This document shows positions 53,736-64,000 of a DNA stretch of 64,000 bases, piece by piece. How positions within the stretch are numbered: the first letter of the stretch is position 1; every line of letters starts with the position of its first letter. The translations under genes were made by a program, and so were the position numbers. Under the pieces are notes generated by a model, which ran no database searches, was not told the DNA's origin, and saw nothing but the letters and a program-made list of their open reading frames with translations. Origin of the DNA: Silene conica (lineage: Eukaryota > Streptophyta > Magnoliopsida > Caryophyllales > Caryophyllaceae); contig CM055319.2 in NCBI GenBank assembly GCA_029255685.2, positions 37,458,530 through 37,522,529 on the forward strand, read 5' to 3'.

Positions 53736-56700
53736 ATGGCTGGTGAAGACCCAATGCCAAGTGCCAAGCTAGCACGTGAATCCTGGCTAAAAGCCTTCAT
53801 GGACTCCATGAATCAGTCAACTAGACTGAGGAATGATGGGTCAAACTTTTCTGACTGGGAGGCAGCACTACGGAATGCTGCCATTGCTGACGGAAAGCTC
53901 AAGTTCTTAACTGAGCCCATTCCGCCAAACCCAGGAACTGGAGCTAGAGCCAACGAAATTCGCGCTCATAGCGATTTCGTTATGGAAGCGGGTGCGATAA
54001 AGAACGTACTCATCTATGCAATGGAATCCAATTTGCAAAGACGCTTCATAACCCATGGTGCAAACAAGATTTTCACCACGCTCACTAACGAATTCTCCAA
54101 GGCTCCGAGAATCGTTTCTTATGAGCATACCTGTCGCTTCTTTGAGGCGAAACTCCAGAAGGGCCAAGCTGTTAGCCCACATATTCTCAACATGATTGAG
54201 AATATCGAGAAACTGGAGTCCCTAAACTGCAAGATCAGTGAGAACATCATCGTTGATCGCATGCTTCATTCGCTTCATGACGGGTTCGCCCTCTTTAGGG
54301 CCAACTACTACATGAACGACATGAAGAAGACTCCCCATGAGCTCCACTCCCTTCTCGTACAGACTGAGAAGGATCTTAAGTTGAGTGGGAGTCTTAAGCA
54401 GGATGTTCTCATGATCTCCAGTAAGGGGAAAGGTAAAGGAAAGGCTAAAGCTCAGGGCGACCTAGCAGTAGGTAAGCCCAGGTTCAAGAAACCAGGATTT
54501 GCTAAGAGTGGGCCTGGTGAGTCGAGTAACTCACAAGGCAAGACAAAGAGCAAGGATACAAGCATGGAATGTCACCATTGCCACAAGACTGGGCATTGGA
54601 GGCGCTCCTGCCCCGTGTATCGCGAGGACATTAAAGCAGGCCGTGTTACTCCTGTTGGTATGTCTTCTTCTTCTTTTATTCACATGATTGAGATTAACCA
54701 CGCAAGTTGCGGAACTTGGGTACTTGATACTGGTTGTGGTTCTCATCTTTGTAATCATGTGCAGGGCCTCCGAAACCAAGAACCCCTAATCAAGGGTGAG
54801 GTGGACCTGCGTGTCGGGAATGGAGCACGTGTGGCTGCAGTCTCGAAGGGAACATACGTAATCCAGCTTCCAAGTGGATTCGAGTTATTTTTGTATAACT
54901 GTTATTATGTTCCTAGTTTATCCAAAAACATTATTTCAGTTTCTGCACTTGACAAACTCGGATTTTCATTTGTAATAGAGAATAATAGCTGTATTTTCTC
55001 TTTGCACAATATGATTTATGGCAAGGCAGTTTCCATGAATGGAATTTATGTTTTAGATCAAACTACCGAGATATTACATGTGAATAATAAAAGAATAAAG
55101 GTAGGTGACAAAGATCAAACTTACCTATGGCATTGTCGTATGGGACACATAAATGAGAAACGCGTTAAACAGCTCATACAGAATGGAGCTATTTCGCCCT
55201 TTGATTTCGAATCATATGGCACGTGTGAATCATGTCTCATCGGCAAAATGACTCGTATTTCCTTCAAAGGTGTTGGAATGCGCGCTGCCGACCTATTAGG
55301 ACTCATACATACGGACGTATGTGGCCCTATGTCGATCAACGCACGAGATGGCTATAGGTATTTTATCACTTTCACGGATGATTTAAGTAGATATGGCTAT
55401 GTCTACTTAATGAAGCACAAAAGTGAATCCTTTGACAAGTTCAAAGAATACCAGAATCGGGTACAGAACCAGCTGGGTAGAAAGATTAAAGCACTACGCT
55501 CGGATCGTGGTGGTGAGTATCTTTCACGCGAGTTTGATCAACACCTAAAAGACTGTGGGATCGTACTACAGTTGACTCCACCTGGAACACCACAATTAAA
55601 TGGTGTGTCCGAACGGAGAAATCGAACTTTACTTGATATGGTTCGATCCATGATGAGTCACACCGTTGTGCCTGATTCATTGTGGGGCTATGCTCTTTTG
55701 TCAGCCGCTCTAATACTTAACCGAAGTCCGTCTAAAGCTGTTGACAAGACTCCATTCGAGCTATGGAAGGGAACGGTCCCTAACTTGTCCTTTATTCGGG
55801 TTTGGGGCTGCGAGGCTTATGTCAAGTGGAGACACGAGGATAAGCTCGGCCCGCGATCGGTCAAGACATACTTTATAGGCTACCCAAAGGGAACGTTTGG
55901 TCATTACTTCTACTCGCCTACCGAACAACGTGTTTTTGTTGCGGCTAGTGCGACGTTCTTAGAGAAAGAATTTCTCGGGAACAAGTCGAGTAATAGAACC
56001 TTCGAGTTATCGGAGGTTCAAGAACCAACTACCGAGCAACCATTGGAGGAAACAGTACCTCCAACCGAGGCTGCGGTAGATATCCCTGAGGAACCTAGGA
56101 GGTCAGGAAGAGTCTCTATTCCACCGGACAGATACATTGGTATGGTCGAGGAACACGATACAGATGACGTCTTACTCCTAGAGGGTAATGAACCCACATC
56201 CTATAAAGGTGCCATGACCAGTTCTGACTCAAAGCTATGGCTAGAAGCCATGCAATCCGAGATGGACTCCATGTATGAGAACAACGTGTGGGATCTTGTG
56301 GACCTACCTGCAAAGGTACGTCCCCTTCAATGCAAATGGCTTTACAAAATAAAGCATGCCGTGGAAGGACAACAAGATATCCATAAGGCTAGACTAGTTG
56401 CTAAAGGTTTCACCCAAGTGCCAGGCTTGCACTACGATGAGATCTTTGCACCCATAGTCATGCTACGTTCCATTCGGATTATCTTAGCGATCGCCGCATT
56501 TCATGACTATGAAATATGGCAAATGGACGTTAAAACCGCCTTCTTAAACGGTTATTTGGAGGAAGAGTTGTACATGGTACAACCCGAGGGTTTTATCGAT
56601 TCAGCACATCCTAAGAAAGTTTGCAAGCTTAAGCGTTCCATCTATGGACTTAAGCAAGCATCGCGGAGTTGGAATCATCGCTTCGACCAAGTGATAAAAG

Positions 56701-57767
56701 AGAATGGGTTCATTCGATCAGTCGAGGAACCATGTCTCTATATCAAGTCGAGTGGGAGTAAGATTGTATTCCTAGTACTGTATGTCGATGACATACTCTT
56801 GATTGGGAATGACATACCTCTCTTATCTTCGGTTAAAGCATGGTTGAAAAACCACTTCCAGATGAAAGATCTGGGAGAGGCACAAAGAATTTTGGGCATC
56901 CGTATCTACAGGGATAGATCACGACGGATGTTGTCTCTCAGTCAGGAATCTTATATAGAGAAGATTCTGGAGAGATTCAGCATGACGAACTCCAAGAAGG
57001 GGTTCCTTCCTATGACTCCTGGGCTTCACTTGAGCAAGTCTCAAGAAGCTAAGTCAGTGGAAGAGAAAGAGCGCATGAGTCGGATTCCTTATGCTTCGGC
57101 AATAGGATCGATCATGTATGCCATGATATGCACACGTCCTGACGTTGCATATGCATTGAGTATGACAAGTCGATTCCAAGCTCATCCAGGTGAACAACAC
57201 TGGATGGCCGTGAAAAACATTCTTAAGTACCTACGGAGGACTAAAGATTGGGGATTGACTTTTGGAGGCGACTCGACGCTCTGCGCCACGGGTTACGCAG
57301 ATGCTAGCTTCCAAACAGATCGAGATGACTCGAAATCTCAGTCTGGATTTGTCTTTACTCTTAATGGCGCTGCTGTCAGCTGGAAAAGTTCTAAACAGAG
57401 TGTTACAGCAGATTCTACGACTGAGTCCGAGTACTATGCCGCCTCAGAAGCAGCTAAGGAAGCAATATGGATGCGTCAATTCTTACAAGGACTATCAGTA
57501 GTGCCTAGTTCGAATGACCCAATCACCGTCTATTGTGACAATAGCGGTGCCATCTTCCAAGCTAAGGAGCATAAATCTAGCAGCAAGGCTAGGCATGTAC
57601 AACGGAAAGCTCATCTAATCCGGGATTACGTGGAGCAAAAGGAGATTTTTATTGAAAAGATCGCTACGGATGACAACATAGCTGATCCTCTCACTAAAGC
57701 ATTACCACGTGATAAGCATGAAGGGCACATTCATTCCATGGGAATTGGATGTGTTCCTAAGTTGTAG
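53736..57767 (+). CDS. Copia gag-pol polyprotein of B, intact
   Basis: 1343 codons, ATG at 53736 (AAAATGGCT). Gag occupies residues 1-about 300 (SWLKAFMDSMNQS, FSDWEAALRNA) with zinc knuckle CHHCHKTGHWRRSC (279-292). Protease: LDTGCGSH (D331). Integrase: H466, H471, C497, C500, then D527 (TDVCGP), D590 (SDRGGEY) and E626 (GVSERRNR), a D-35-E spacing. Reverse transcriptase: MDVKTAFLNGYLEEELY, SIYGLKQASRSW and YVDDILLIG (D1018, D1019). RNase H: YADASF (D1189), DSTTESEYYA and VYCDNSGAI. Order and length are those of a full Copia polyprotein. No stop or frameshift is present. The finer lineage (Tork/Ivana-like) is not resolved. Gag is clearly related to copy A gag. Confidence 0.95.
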   Translation: MAGEDPMPSAKLARESWLKAFMDSMNQSTRLRNDGSNFSDWEAALRNAAIADGKLKFLTEPIPPNPGTGARANEIRAHSDFVMEAGAIKNVLIYAMESNLQRRFITHGANKIFTTLTNEFSKAPRIVSYEHTCRFFEAKLQKGQAVSPHILNMIENIEKLESLNCKISENIIVDRMLHSLHDGFALFRANYYMNDMKKTPHELHSLLVQTEKDLKLSGSLKQDVLMISSKGKGKGKAKAQGDLAVGKPRFKKPGFAKSGPGESSNSQGKTKSKDTSMECHHCHKTGHWRRSCPVYREDIKAGRVTPVGMSSSSFIHMIEINHASCGTWVLDTGCGSHLCNHVQGLRNQEPLIKGEVDLRVGNGARVAAVSKGTYVIQLPSGFELFLYNCYYVPSLSKNIISVSALDKLGFSFVIENNSCIFSLHNMIYGKAVSMNGIYVLDQTTEILHVNNKRIKVGDKDQTYLWHCRMGHINEKRVKQLIQNGAISPFDFESYGTCESCLIGKMTRISFKGVGMRAADLLGLIHTDVCGPMSINARDGYRYFITFTDDLSRYGYVYLMKHKSESFDKFKEYQNRVQNQLGRKIKALRSDRGGEYLSREFDQHLKDCGIVLQLTPPGTPQLNGVSERRNRTLLDMVRSMMSHTVVPDSLWGYALLSAALILNRSPSKAVDKTPFELWKGTVPNLSFIRVWGCEAYVKWRHEDKLGPRSVKTYFIGYPKGTFGHYFYSPTEQRVFVAASATFLEKEFLGNKSSNRTFELSEVQEPTTEQPLEETVPPTEAAVDIPEEPRRSGRVSIPPDRYIGMVEEHDTDDVLLLEGNEPTSYKGAMTSSDSKLWLEAMQSEMDSMYENNVWDLVDLPAKVRPLQCKWLYKIKHAVEGQQDIHKARLVAKGFTQVPGLHYDEIFAPIVMLRSIRIILAIAAFHDYEIWQMDVKTAFLNGYLEEELYMVQPEGFIDSAHPKKVCKLKRSIYGLKQASRSWNHRFDQVIKENGFIRSVEEPCLYIKSSGSKIVFLVLYVDDILLIGNDIPLLSSVKAWLKNHFQMKDLGEAQRILGIRIYRDRSRRMLSLSQESYIEKILERFSMTNSKKGFLPMTPGLHLSKSQEAKSVEEKERMSRIPYASAIGSIMYAMICTRPDVAYALSMTSRFQAHPGEQHWMAVKNILKYLRRTKDWGLTFGGDSTLCATGYADASFQTDRDDSKSQSGFVFTLNGAAVSWKSSKQSVTADSTTESEYYAASEAAKEAIWMRQFLQGLSVVPSSNDPITVYCDNSGAIFQAKEHKSSSKARHVQRKAHLIRDYVEQKEIFIEKIATDDNIADPLTKALPRDKHEGHIHSMGIGCVPKL

Positions 57768-58629
57768 TACTCTTTTATGAATTCATGTAATAATTCATTT
57801 TCTCGTGTACTCTATTCAACCTTATTGTTATGATATAAAATGTTTTGTTTTTCATGTGGAATTGTACGCCAATTTTGAACACCACAAAGTGAACTGATTA
57901 ACATTACATCGTTTTGGTCCTTGATTACCCACTTGAGCTGATAACTCAGGTAATCATTTTGTGACGTTGGTTGATGGTGGGTTCAACGAGCCATAAGTCA
58001 CGTGGATGACTGACCAATCACAAAGGCGAGTTATACGGATATCTCGTAGGACACCCCGTGACATCGTTATGGAGTCCTAAATGTTTTATAACATTGGGTG
58101 CCAGGTCGTGGATAGGACCTCCATAGTGTTCCTTAGAGTCGAGTCTTTTGACTTTCAACTGTTTCTTGAGATTAAGACAGATTTTGGGTAACTTTGGTTT
58201 CTTTCCCACGGTCACCGTAACAGGGGCCAAGAGGATTTTTTCTGGGTTATTTCATGCTGGGCGATATCGGCAGGATTCGAGTTGAGGGAAATATCCAAAC
58301 CCTTATCAGGATTTTATCATTTCTCAGGGCCACTCGAGGAGTAGTAACTGAAATGCATGGCCATGCTCGAATACAGATTCGTTTTATCAGTTAAGTTACT
58401 CTCTAGTCGGGGAAACCACTCTTGATACAGATCGCTTGTGAGATACGACCTTTGCGAATGCGGATTTGCAAATTGTCTTACATTGAGTGGGAGAAATTTT
58501 AAAAGGATATGAGATTCGGTTATCGCACCTACACTTGTACGGACAAGTGGGAGTTTGTTGGAGATTGTGTCCTCCACATGTAGTGTGATAACGTCATTGA
58601 ACATACCCTTGTACGGACAAGTGGGAGAT
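57768..58629 (+). other. 3' UTR of B with palindrome and two polypurine-tract copies
   Basis: Non-coding. GCATGGCCATGC lies at 58355-58366. A polypurine hairpin CACTTGT-ACGG-ACAAGTG (58532-58549) is followed by TTTGTTGGAGATTGTG, an old LTR-like start. The active polypurine tract GACAAGTGGGAGAT comes at about 58616-58629, before the LTR. It shares blocks with the 3' regions of copies L and A. Confidence 0.7.
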
Positions 58630-59624
58630 TGTTGGGGCTGGTGTCCTTGACAATTAAGTACAATGACTTATTAAATCTCTTTAAGGATCACAAGGGCATA
58701 CTTCTGTATTATTACCAGTTGATCCACGTTTATCAATAACGGTTGGCTTGCTAGATAAGTTTGACGTTATTGTCATACGGATGGCGGTGATCAACTGGTC
58801 CCTATACGTCACACCTATAGGACACGTTTGAGAGATGTGAAGGTATGAAAATACAGTCACATTTTGCCGGATATGACTAAACGGTTAGTCAGAGGTATTG
58901 ACTATTAAATTAGTCAATAAGATGTTGAGAATTACTATTTAATACGGATTAAATAATTTTAGCTAATACGGATTACAAGAATAATTCGTAAATTAAATAT
59001 AAACGGTTATATTTAATTAAATATTATATTCGCGTATTAATATAAACAGTTATATTAATTTAGGTAATTATACAATATCGTATTTTATCAGACCGTTATT
59101 AATATATCGACTGTATTAATATCTGATAACATGTTACGATTTATAATTTAAACCCGCGAAATATATTAAAGCTAATTGGGTCGAATCACGCATTGGGATA
59201 AGGTAAGAGTGGAAGCCCACTCCTACCCAAACCCTAATTTCGGCCGAAATAACTATATAAGGAGGAGGACTCTCCTTATATCAGTTACTCTTGTTGCACT
59301 GTAACATAATTCTCAAGTAAAATTAGGGTTTGAGAGCATTCTTCTCCCAAAACCTCAGATCTCACATCTAAAACCTCAAGGGCTCTCCCTATATTGCAAG
59401 TCAATTGGAGAGGATTTCTAGCACACGCGGCCTCGTCTCAGACAAAGTCTTGGGTGCAAGTTATAGGAGGGAATTTGCATTAATTCCTGTTCTTAGGCCT
59501 TTTTGCGCGAGGACTAAAGGTTGTACTTCTTTTCTCATGTTTTTAATCTTATGACGATATTCACAATTGCATATTTCATTATAATCCTGTAATTTTGGGG
59601 TGAATACGCGTTTTATTCCCCACA
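58630..59624 (+). repeat. 3' LTR of B
   Basis: 995 bp, same as 50993-51987 by eye, followed by the target duplication CAACT. Confidence 0.95.
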
Positions 59625-59629
59625 CAACT

Positions 59630-59791
59630 GACCACCACCGTCATACGACAGTAATGTCAAACTCTAGCTAGCCAATCATTACCGATTAATGTTGGTCAGT
59701 TGACTAATATAAATCGTATCATCCCTTGCGCATTCTTGTTATGAGATTTAATTACGTGATCGCACTATTGTTGAGGACACATTTCCCAACA
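59630..59791 (-). repeat. 3' LTR of copy A, proximal part
   Basis: On the minus strand it starts TGTTGGGAAATGTG at 59791. Its stem-loop has outer arms at 59693-59702 (TGGTCAGTTG on +) and 59625-59634, and inner arms at 59677-59684 and 59649-59656. B entered within the outer arm. Confidence 0.8.
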
Positions 59792-59816
59792 ATCTCCCAC
59801 TTGTCCTCGACAAGTG
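59792..59816 (-). other. Polypurine tract with overlapping hairpin, copy A
   Basis: On the minus strand CACTTGTC and GACAAGTG pair across GAG, and the second arm continues into GGGAGAT before the LTR. Confidence 0.7.
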
Positions 59817-62280
59817 TGCGTCACCAATTCTCTTGTCCTATTACAATCTCCCACTCAATGCAAGATGTCTCTCTAAGGTCGTACTTGCATTCGATCATAT
59901 CATGAGTGGTTTCCTCGATCTGGAGAATAACTGTTTGACCGGAATTATCTACCATAGATACCTTCCGAGCGTGGCCACGCATTTTCAGTTAACTTCTCCT
60001 CGAGTGGCCTTGAGATTTGAACAACCCTGACAAGGGGTGGACAATTTCTATCGCACTACTTCCTTCAACTAGTCACAGTCAGTCATAACCCAAAGCAATC
60101 CCATTTGACTCCAGTTACGAAAAGTCGTAGAGAATGGATCAAAGTTATGCCTAAACTGTACCATCTTGGGAGAGTAGTCTTTAGTCTAAGAATTGACTCA
60201 CAAGAATACTATAGCAGCTCTCGCCACGACCCGGCTATAAAATTTCCAGAACTCTATAAGCGGTCACATTGCCCGACAAAGTGCCTCTTGCAGTCTGCCT
60301 ATGTGATCGACTAGTCATCACATATGACTCTATGGCACTTGAACTTGCCATCAATCGCCTCACACTCTAGTCGCTTTGAGACGTCACCTCATGTAAGCGG
60401 CTAGGGGCCATACTAATTCAATCCAGTTCACTTATGGGGTTCAATATTGTCTCATACAACCCATTTGGATTCTGACAAAGTATCTTTTACTTTGAGTTAA
60501 TAATAACTCAAATGATGTTGTCATGCAACAATAGTCAATACTATCACATTGCATTTGATGCACAATCATCTATTTGTATTAGTGTTTTGCGAATAAACCT
60601 TTATTCATGATTGCAAAACTTACAAATTTTTGTCTCCTTCATTCTCATATTATTCCGTATAATATGATTCTAGTTGAGTACATTTCTAGAACTCTTTCTA
60701 GATTTTGAGTTTCCTTTCCGGAGGAAAGCTCCCACTGTTATCTCATAACTTGTGACGTATCGATATACTGGAGGGATTAAGGAATCACTCTCTTTAGTCA
60801 CTTATGTACTGAAATCTACATTTGTAGTTTATTAATGATTTCATCATTCTAATAATTTTCACTCATCTTGGCTATTTGATAGAATAATGTATCCAACCAT
60901 TCTAACTTTTAGTGGGTGACCTTTTATTATCCATATAATAAACCTTCCCATAAGCTCCATCATCTTATGATATAAAGTATTTGATCATCTAGAATTTCAA
61001 ACCTCTTATTCTTTACACCTTAAAGAATCACCCATCCTCTCTAAATGGTAGGCTTAATTATTTTAATGAAAATCGCTCCCACTAAAATCAATATCTCTCG
61101 ATATCTTAAATGAACCTTTCATTTCTCGCATGTTAAACTATTACTCGAATCATTATCACTATCACTATCCCTATAGTGATCTGTTTCCATTCAATCAATC
61201 ATTACCTTCTTATCATGTCTTCGTTTCCTCGAGACGAAAATGACATGATAATTTCCTTATAACTAACTACATTGAGAGAATTGAGATGATTTCTTCTCTT
61301 TTATCTTATAAACTTAGAAAAATCATTTTTAAGGAACCGGTCTTTCCTCCCGTATAGATAGATGATTTCTCCTCTATTATCTAATAATCTTTAAAAAATC
61401 ATTATCTCAAGGAGCCGATATTCCTTCCGAATTCATACGGGGTTTCATGTCTCCTCTCTATGAAACAATGAACACAAAGAACCTTTCTTCGAGTGTCCTC
61501 CCGTAGTTTCTTCAGTGTCCTCTCGTAGTTTCTTCAAATCATTTAGGGCTCTTCTTAAGACTCCCAAGTAAGAATCTTCTCTAATATCCTTTATTTTCAT
61601 CATTGGTTTGCGAGCGAAATATTTTCTCCCACTCTATCCTTCTAACAATAACCTTTATTCGTTTAAGGATAGCTATTTCGATTAACCAATGCATCTGAAT
61701 GTTTGAAGTTTGATAGGTGTGATGAATACATTCTCATTTTCACTTAAAATGAAAATCTTACAATGAACTAATATTGTCTCATTTTGATTGAAAGTATCTC
61801 ATGGGGTGTAGTTCTCCGTTTTAATCAACTCTTTGATTATATTATATTGATCGTATCAATAGTTTGTTGCGTGATAAAATCACTATTATTCATGTTTAAA
61901 CAAGGTATGCAATTTATTTGAGAAATCAAAACATTGATTAAGAACAAAAGTAGTGACTCGGGTTGAAAACCAAGTCACTAATATCCAAAATTACAACCAT
62001 TGTTTTAGGATTTTAATCCTTGTCTTACAAGAAAATAAATTGTTCCATAAATAAAATGCAAAATATGAAAGAAGACGATATGAAAATTAGAGGCTAGCTC
62101 TTCAAGTCTTCGATCAATTTGGATGCTACCATAGCCATCCAAGTAAGGAACTTCAAACTTCCTTCTCCTTGCCCTTATCATTATAAGGCGGTGCCCCTTT
62201 AAAACATTTAAAAAAGGGTAAATATCAACACATTTGTATCACTATACATAAGTTGATAAATGACATGAATCATAAACGAG
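59817..62280 (-). other. Non-coding internal region of copy A
   Basis: No pol motif exists in either orientation. GCGTGGCCACGC lies at 59969-59980. The block near 61950-61980 matches copy L near 560-610. Small ORFs (59833-60030, 60105-60314) oppose the element and are unconserved. Confidence 0.65.
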
Positions 62281-63177
62281 AATTATTACCTACGGCGGTT
62301 GCCTTCCCATTTTTGAGATCACTTAAGTATTTGGGGCAATTTCGCTTCCAATGACCGATCCTCGTGCAATAATGGCCTTGTCTTGCTCTTTTGAAGACGA
62401 GGTGGAAGCGCCTTTCGAAAAGGTATTTTCTTTGGTCGCCTTGGGCTTGAACGTTTTCTTGCCTTTGCCTTTAGAGGCATTCCTCTTGAAGCTCGTTTTC
62501 CCTTTCTTTTCGATGTTCAAAACATCCATGGTGGAACTTTCATGAAGTCCCATGTCCCTTTCGGCTTGGACTAGAATCTTATGCAACTCGTCCAACGTGG
62601 TCTCTTGGTTTCGCATATTGAAATTCACCCGGAATTGAGCATACGCTTTAACCTTATTGAGCGAGTGAAGAACTCGGTCAATGATAAGAGAGTCGGGCAC
62701 ATCAACTTCTTGAGCTTTTAGAGTCTCCGCGAGCTCAACGAGTTTGAGCACATAAGGGCTTATCTTTTGCCCTTCCTTGAATGTAATGTCAAAGAAGGCG
62801 GAAGCCGCCTCATACTGAATCACCCTTGGAGTTTGCGAAAACATGGTCGCAAGCTTGGTGTATATCTCATACGATGTGGTCAACTTAATCATACTCCTTT
62901 GGAGGTCCGGCTCCATGGAGAAGATGAGCACATTTTTAAGAGCGGAGGACTCTTTTATGTAGGCTTCATAGGCCTCACGAGTTTGGACCGATGAACGAGC
63001 GGTCGGAGCGGGAGGAGCGGCTTCGGATAGGTAGCGACTCTTATCGTCACCTTGCGCGGCCAAAAGCAATTGCGCATCCCAATCCTTAAAATTGGAACCA
63101 TGCTTATCGAGTTTGCAACGATCCATAAAGGATCGAAGCCATGATACGTTAGTGAGAGGTGGAGCGTTGGTTGCCAT
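62281..63177 (-). pseudogene. Copia gag of copy A, zinc knuckle frameshifted
   Basis: The 284-codon ORF (63177-62323) begins MATNAPPLTNVSWLRSFMDR. It aligns throughout with B gag, for example SNFKDWDAQLLLAA, SALKNVLIFSMEPDLQR and HKILVQAERDMGL. A Lys/Gly/Ser-rich basic tail follows. Near 62375 the frame shifts. In the next frame the sequence continues HYCTRIGHWKRNCPKYLSDLK, a zinc knuckle that lacks its first Cys. So the knuckle is both out of frame and incomplete. The core gag may still be produced. Confidence 0.85.
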
Positions 63178-64000
63178 TGATGATGATGTTGAAAAATTAA
63201 ACTACAATAATAAAAGGATAAACAACATCATTTTAAATTCATAATTTAAACTATAACTTTTAACAAGTTTAGTTATATATTTACTTAATGATCTCTTACC
63301 CAATTAAGTAAACAATCCCGAGACCCAAACCCATACTAATCCGGGCACGGTGTAGCCGATTCAACCCGTATCGGTAAAATTTGGTGGATTAACTCTTTAA
63401 TCGGTTCTACTCTTAGAACTCTCGGTCAACAATTTTCTTAAAATTATCTTTAGCCCGAACTTATTGCAACTACGGTTACGAATACTTTCGTTGAGATCAA
63501 CCAAATTTCAAGGTGTAATCTTATTACCCCACTTACCCAACGTGACAATTTTAGTACCCCGGTGTAGCCGAGCCTACGTTCTTGTGAAGAAGGGATTCAT
63601 GGGTCCGTACTTTTTGGTAAGGCTAAGTCTCAATATTTATATGTAAGAGATCTAGTCGAATTATTATCTATCTCCGTTTAAGTGAACTAAGTAGGTGAAT
63701 TATCGATAAAATAAAAAGACTAGGTCGACTAGGTCGAAACATGCATGATACGATGTAGGACGATTTGGCTATGCATGCAAACATATAAAAAGCAAAAATA
63801 AAAGCATAAAATAAACCCTAGTATGGCCTTCCTAGAAAAGAAATAACAAAGTACAAATTCGGAAACCAACTCCTTTGGTCCCTTGAACTTCACGCGGCAC
63901 GCACTTCGAGGTAAACACCGTCTTGATCGGAACTCCTTTCCGAATGGCACCGTCTTCAAGGAACTCCGGATTTTACAAATATTACAACTTTTCTAGTCTA
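63178..64000 (-). other. Leader of copy A
   Basis: AT-rich sequence upstream of gag on the minus strand. No primer-binding site is seen before the window ends, in line with the 1.7-kb leader of B. No gene is recognised; the ORF at 63729-63959 has no domain. Confidence 0.5.

Larger units (their letters stand above)
50993..59624 (+). mobile_element. Complete, young autonomous Copia retrotransposon B
   Basis: 8632 bp with two 995-bp LTRs in which I found no difference. The target duplication is CAACT (50988-50992, 59625-59629). It has a primer-binding site, a 1.7-kb leader with palindromes, one uninterrupted gag-pol ORF, a 3' UTR and a polypurine tract. All catalytic motifs are present, so it is a candidate active element. 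It sits in the LTR of copy A. Confidence 0.95.
49892..64000 (-). mobile_element. gag-only Copia-type element, copy A (contains B)
   Basis: Minus strand: leader (64000-63178), gag (63177-62281), about 2.5 kb of non-coding sequence, polypurine tract, 3' LTR (59791 down to 49892, split by B). The 5' LTR lies right of the window. It is inserted in the Athila integrase, with left flank GCAAC. No pol is present between gag and the polypurine tract. It matches copy L in LTR length and in non-coding blocks. Confidence 0.85.

Overview
The window is plant nuclear DNA made almost entirely of transposable elements nested inside one another. It contains Copia and Gypsy LTR retrotransposons, L1-type LINEs, a CACTA-type DNA transposon and a Cassandra-like 5S-bearing TRIM. 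The families fit a eudicot, but nothing here identifies the species. I see no intact host gene, tRNA, genuine rRNA gene or CRISPR array. The only host coding sequence I can name is a beta-glucosidase (GH1) fragment carried inside the CACTA element. || Layout, left to right. (1) 1-4707: 3' part of a gag-only, non-autonomous Copia-type element ('copy L', + strand), inserted in the 3' internal region of a Gypsy element, G1 (4708-8131). The G1 LTR carries a Cassandra-like insertion. G1 lies next to, and probably inside, an L1 LINE (L1a). L1a is split again at 8609/13612 by a 5.0-kb CACTA element with a GAT target duplication. (2) 14262-24443: two LTR copies of one minus-strand non-autonomous Gypsy-like family, the second with gag-protease sequence. 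Between them is a young Ale-type Copia element (16050-20838, minus) with non-canonical TA...TA ends and an ATAAC target duplication, inserted in an older TGTAACAC-type LTR. (3) 24444-36513: an orphan CACTA-like end, then a second Gypsy element (G2). G2 is interrupted by a solo LTR (27062-34546, target duplication GCTTT), which itself contains a near-complete L1 (L1b, 29648-34390). (4) 36514-64000: a chain of insertions. A SIRE-like Copia (minus) sits in the G2 LTR. An Athila-like Gypsy (minus) sits in the SIRE reverse transcriptase. A gag-only Copia ('copy A', minus) sits in the Athila integrase. A complete young Copia ('copy B', + strand, 50993-59624, identical-looking 995-bp LTRs, target duplication CAACT, one 1343-codon gag-pol ORF) sits in the LTR of copy A. 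|| How parts relate. Copy B encodes all Copia enzymes. Copies L and A keep only gag but share with B a related gag, the same 3' non-coding modules, the same polypurine-tract hairpin and the same LTR stem-loop. B or a relative is therefore a plausible source of enzymes for the gag-only copies. || Most unusual signals. Several RNA/DNA foldbacks in these elements differ in sequence between copies but keep complementarity: an LTR stem-loop in L, A and B, a hairpin next to the polypurine tract in G1, G2 and Athila, and a 12-bp palindrome in L, A and B. In addition, four unrelated elements carry arrays of short GC-rich self-complementary motifs. In the Gypsy LTRs these arrays precede the core promoter; in copy B they lie in the leader between the primer-binding site and gag.
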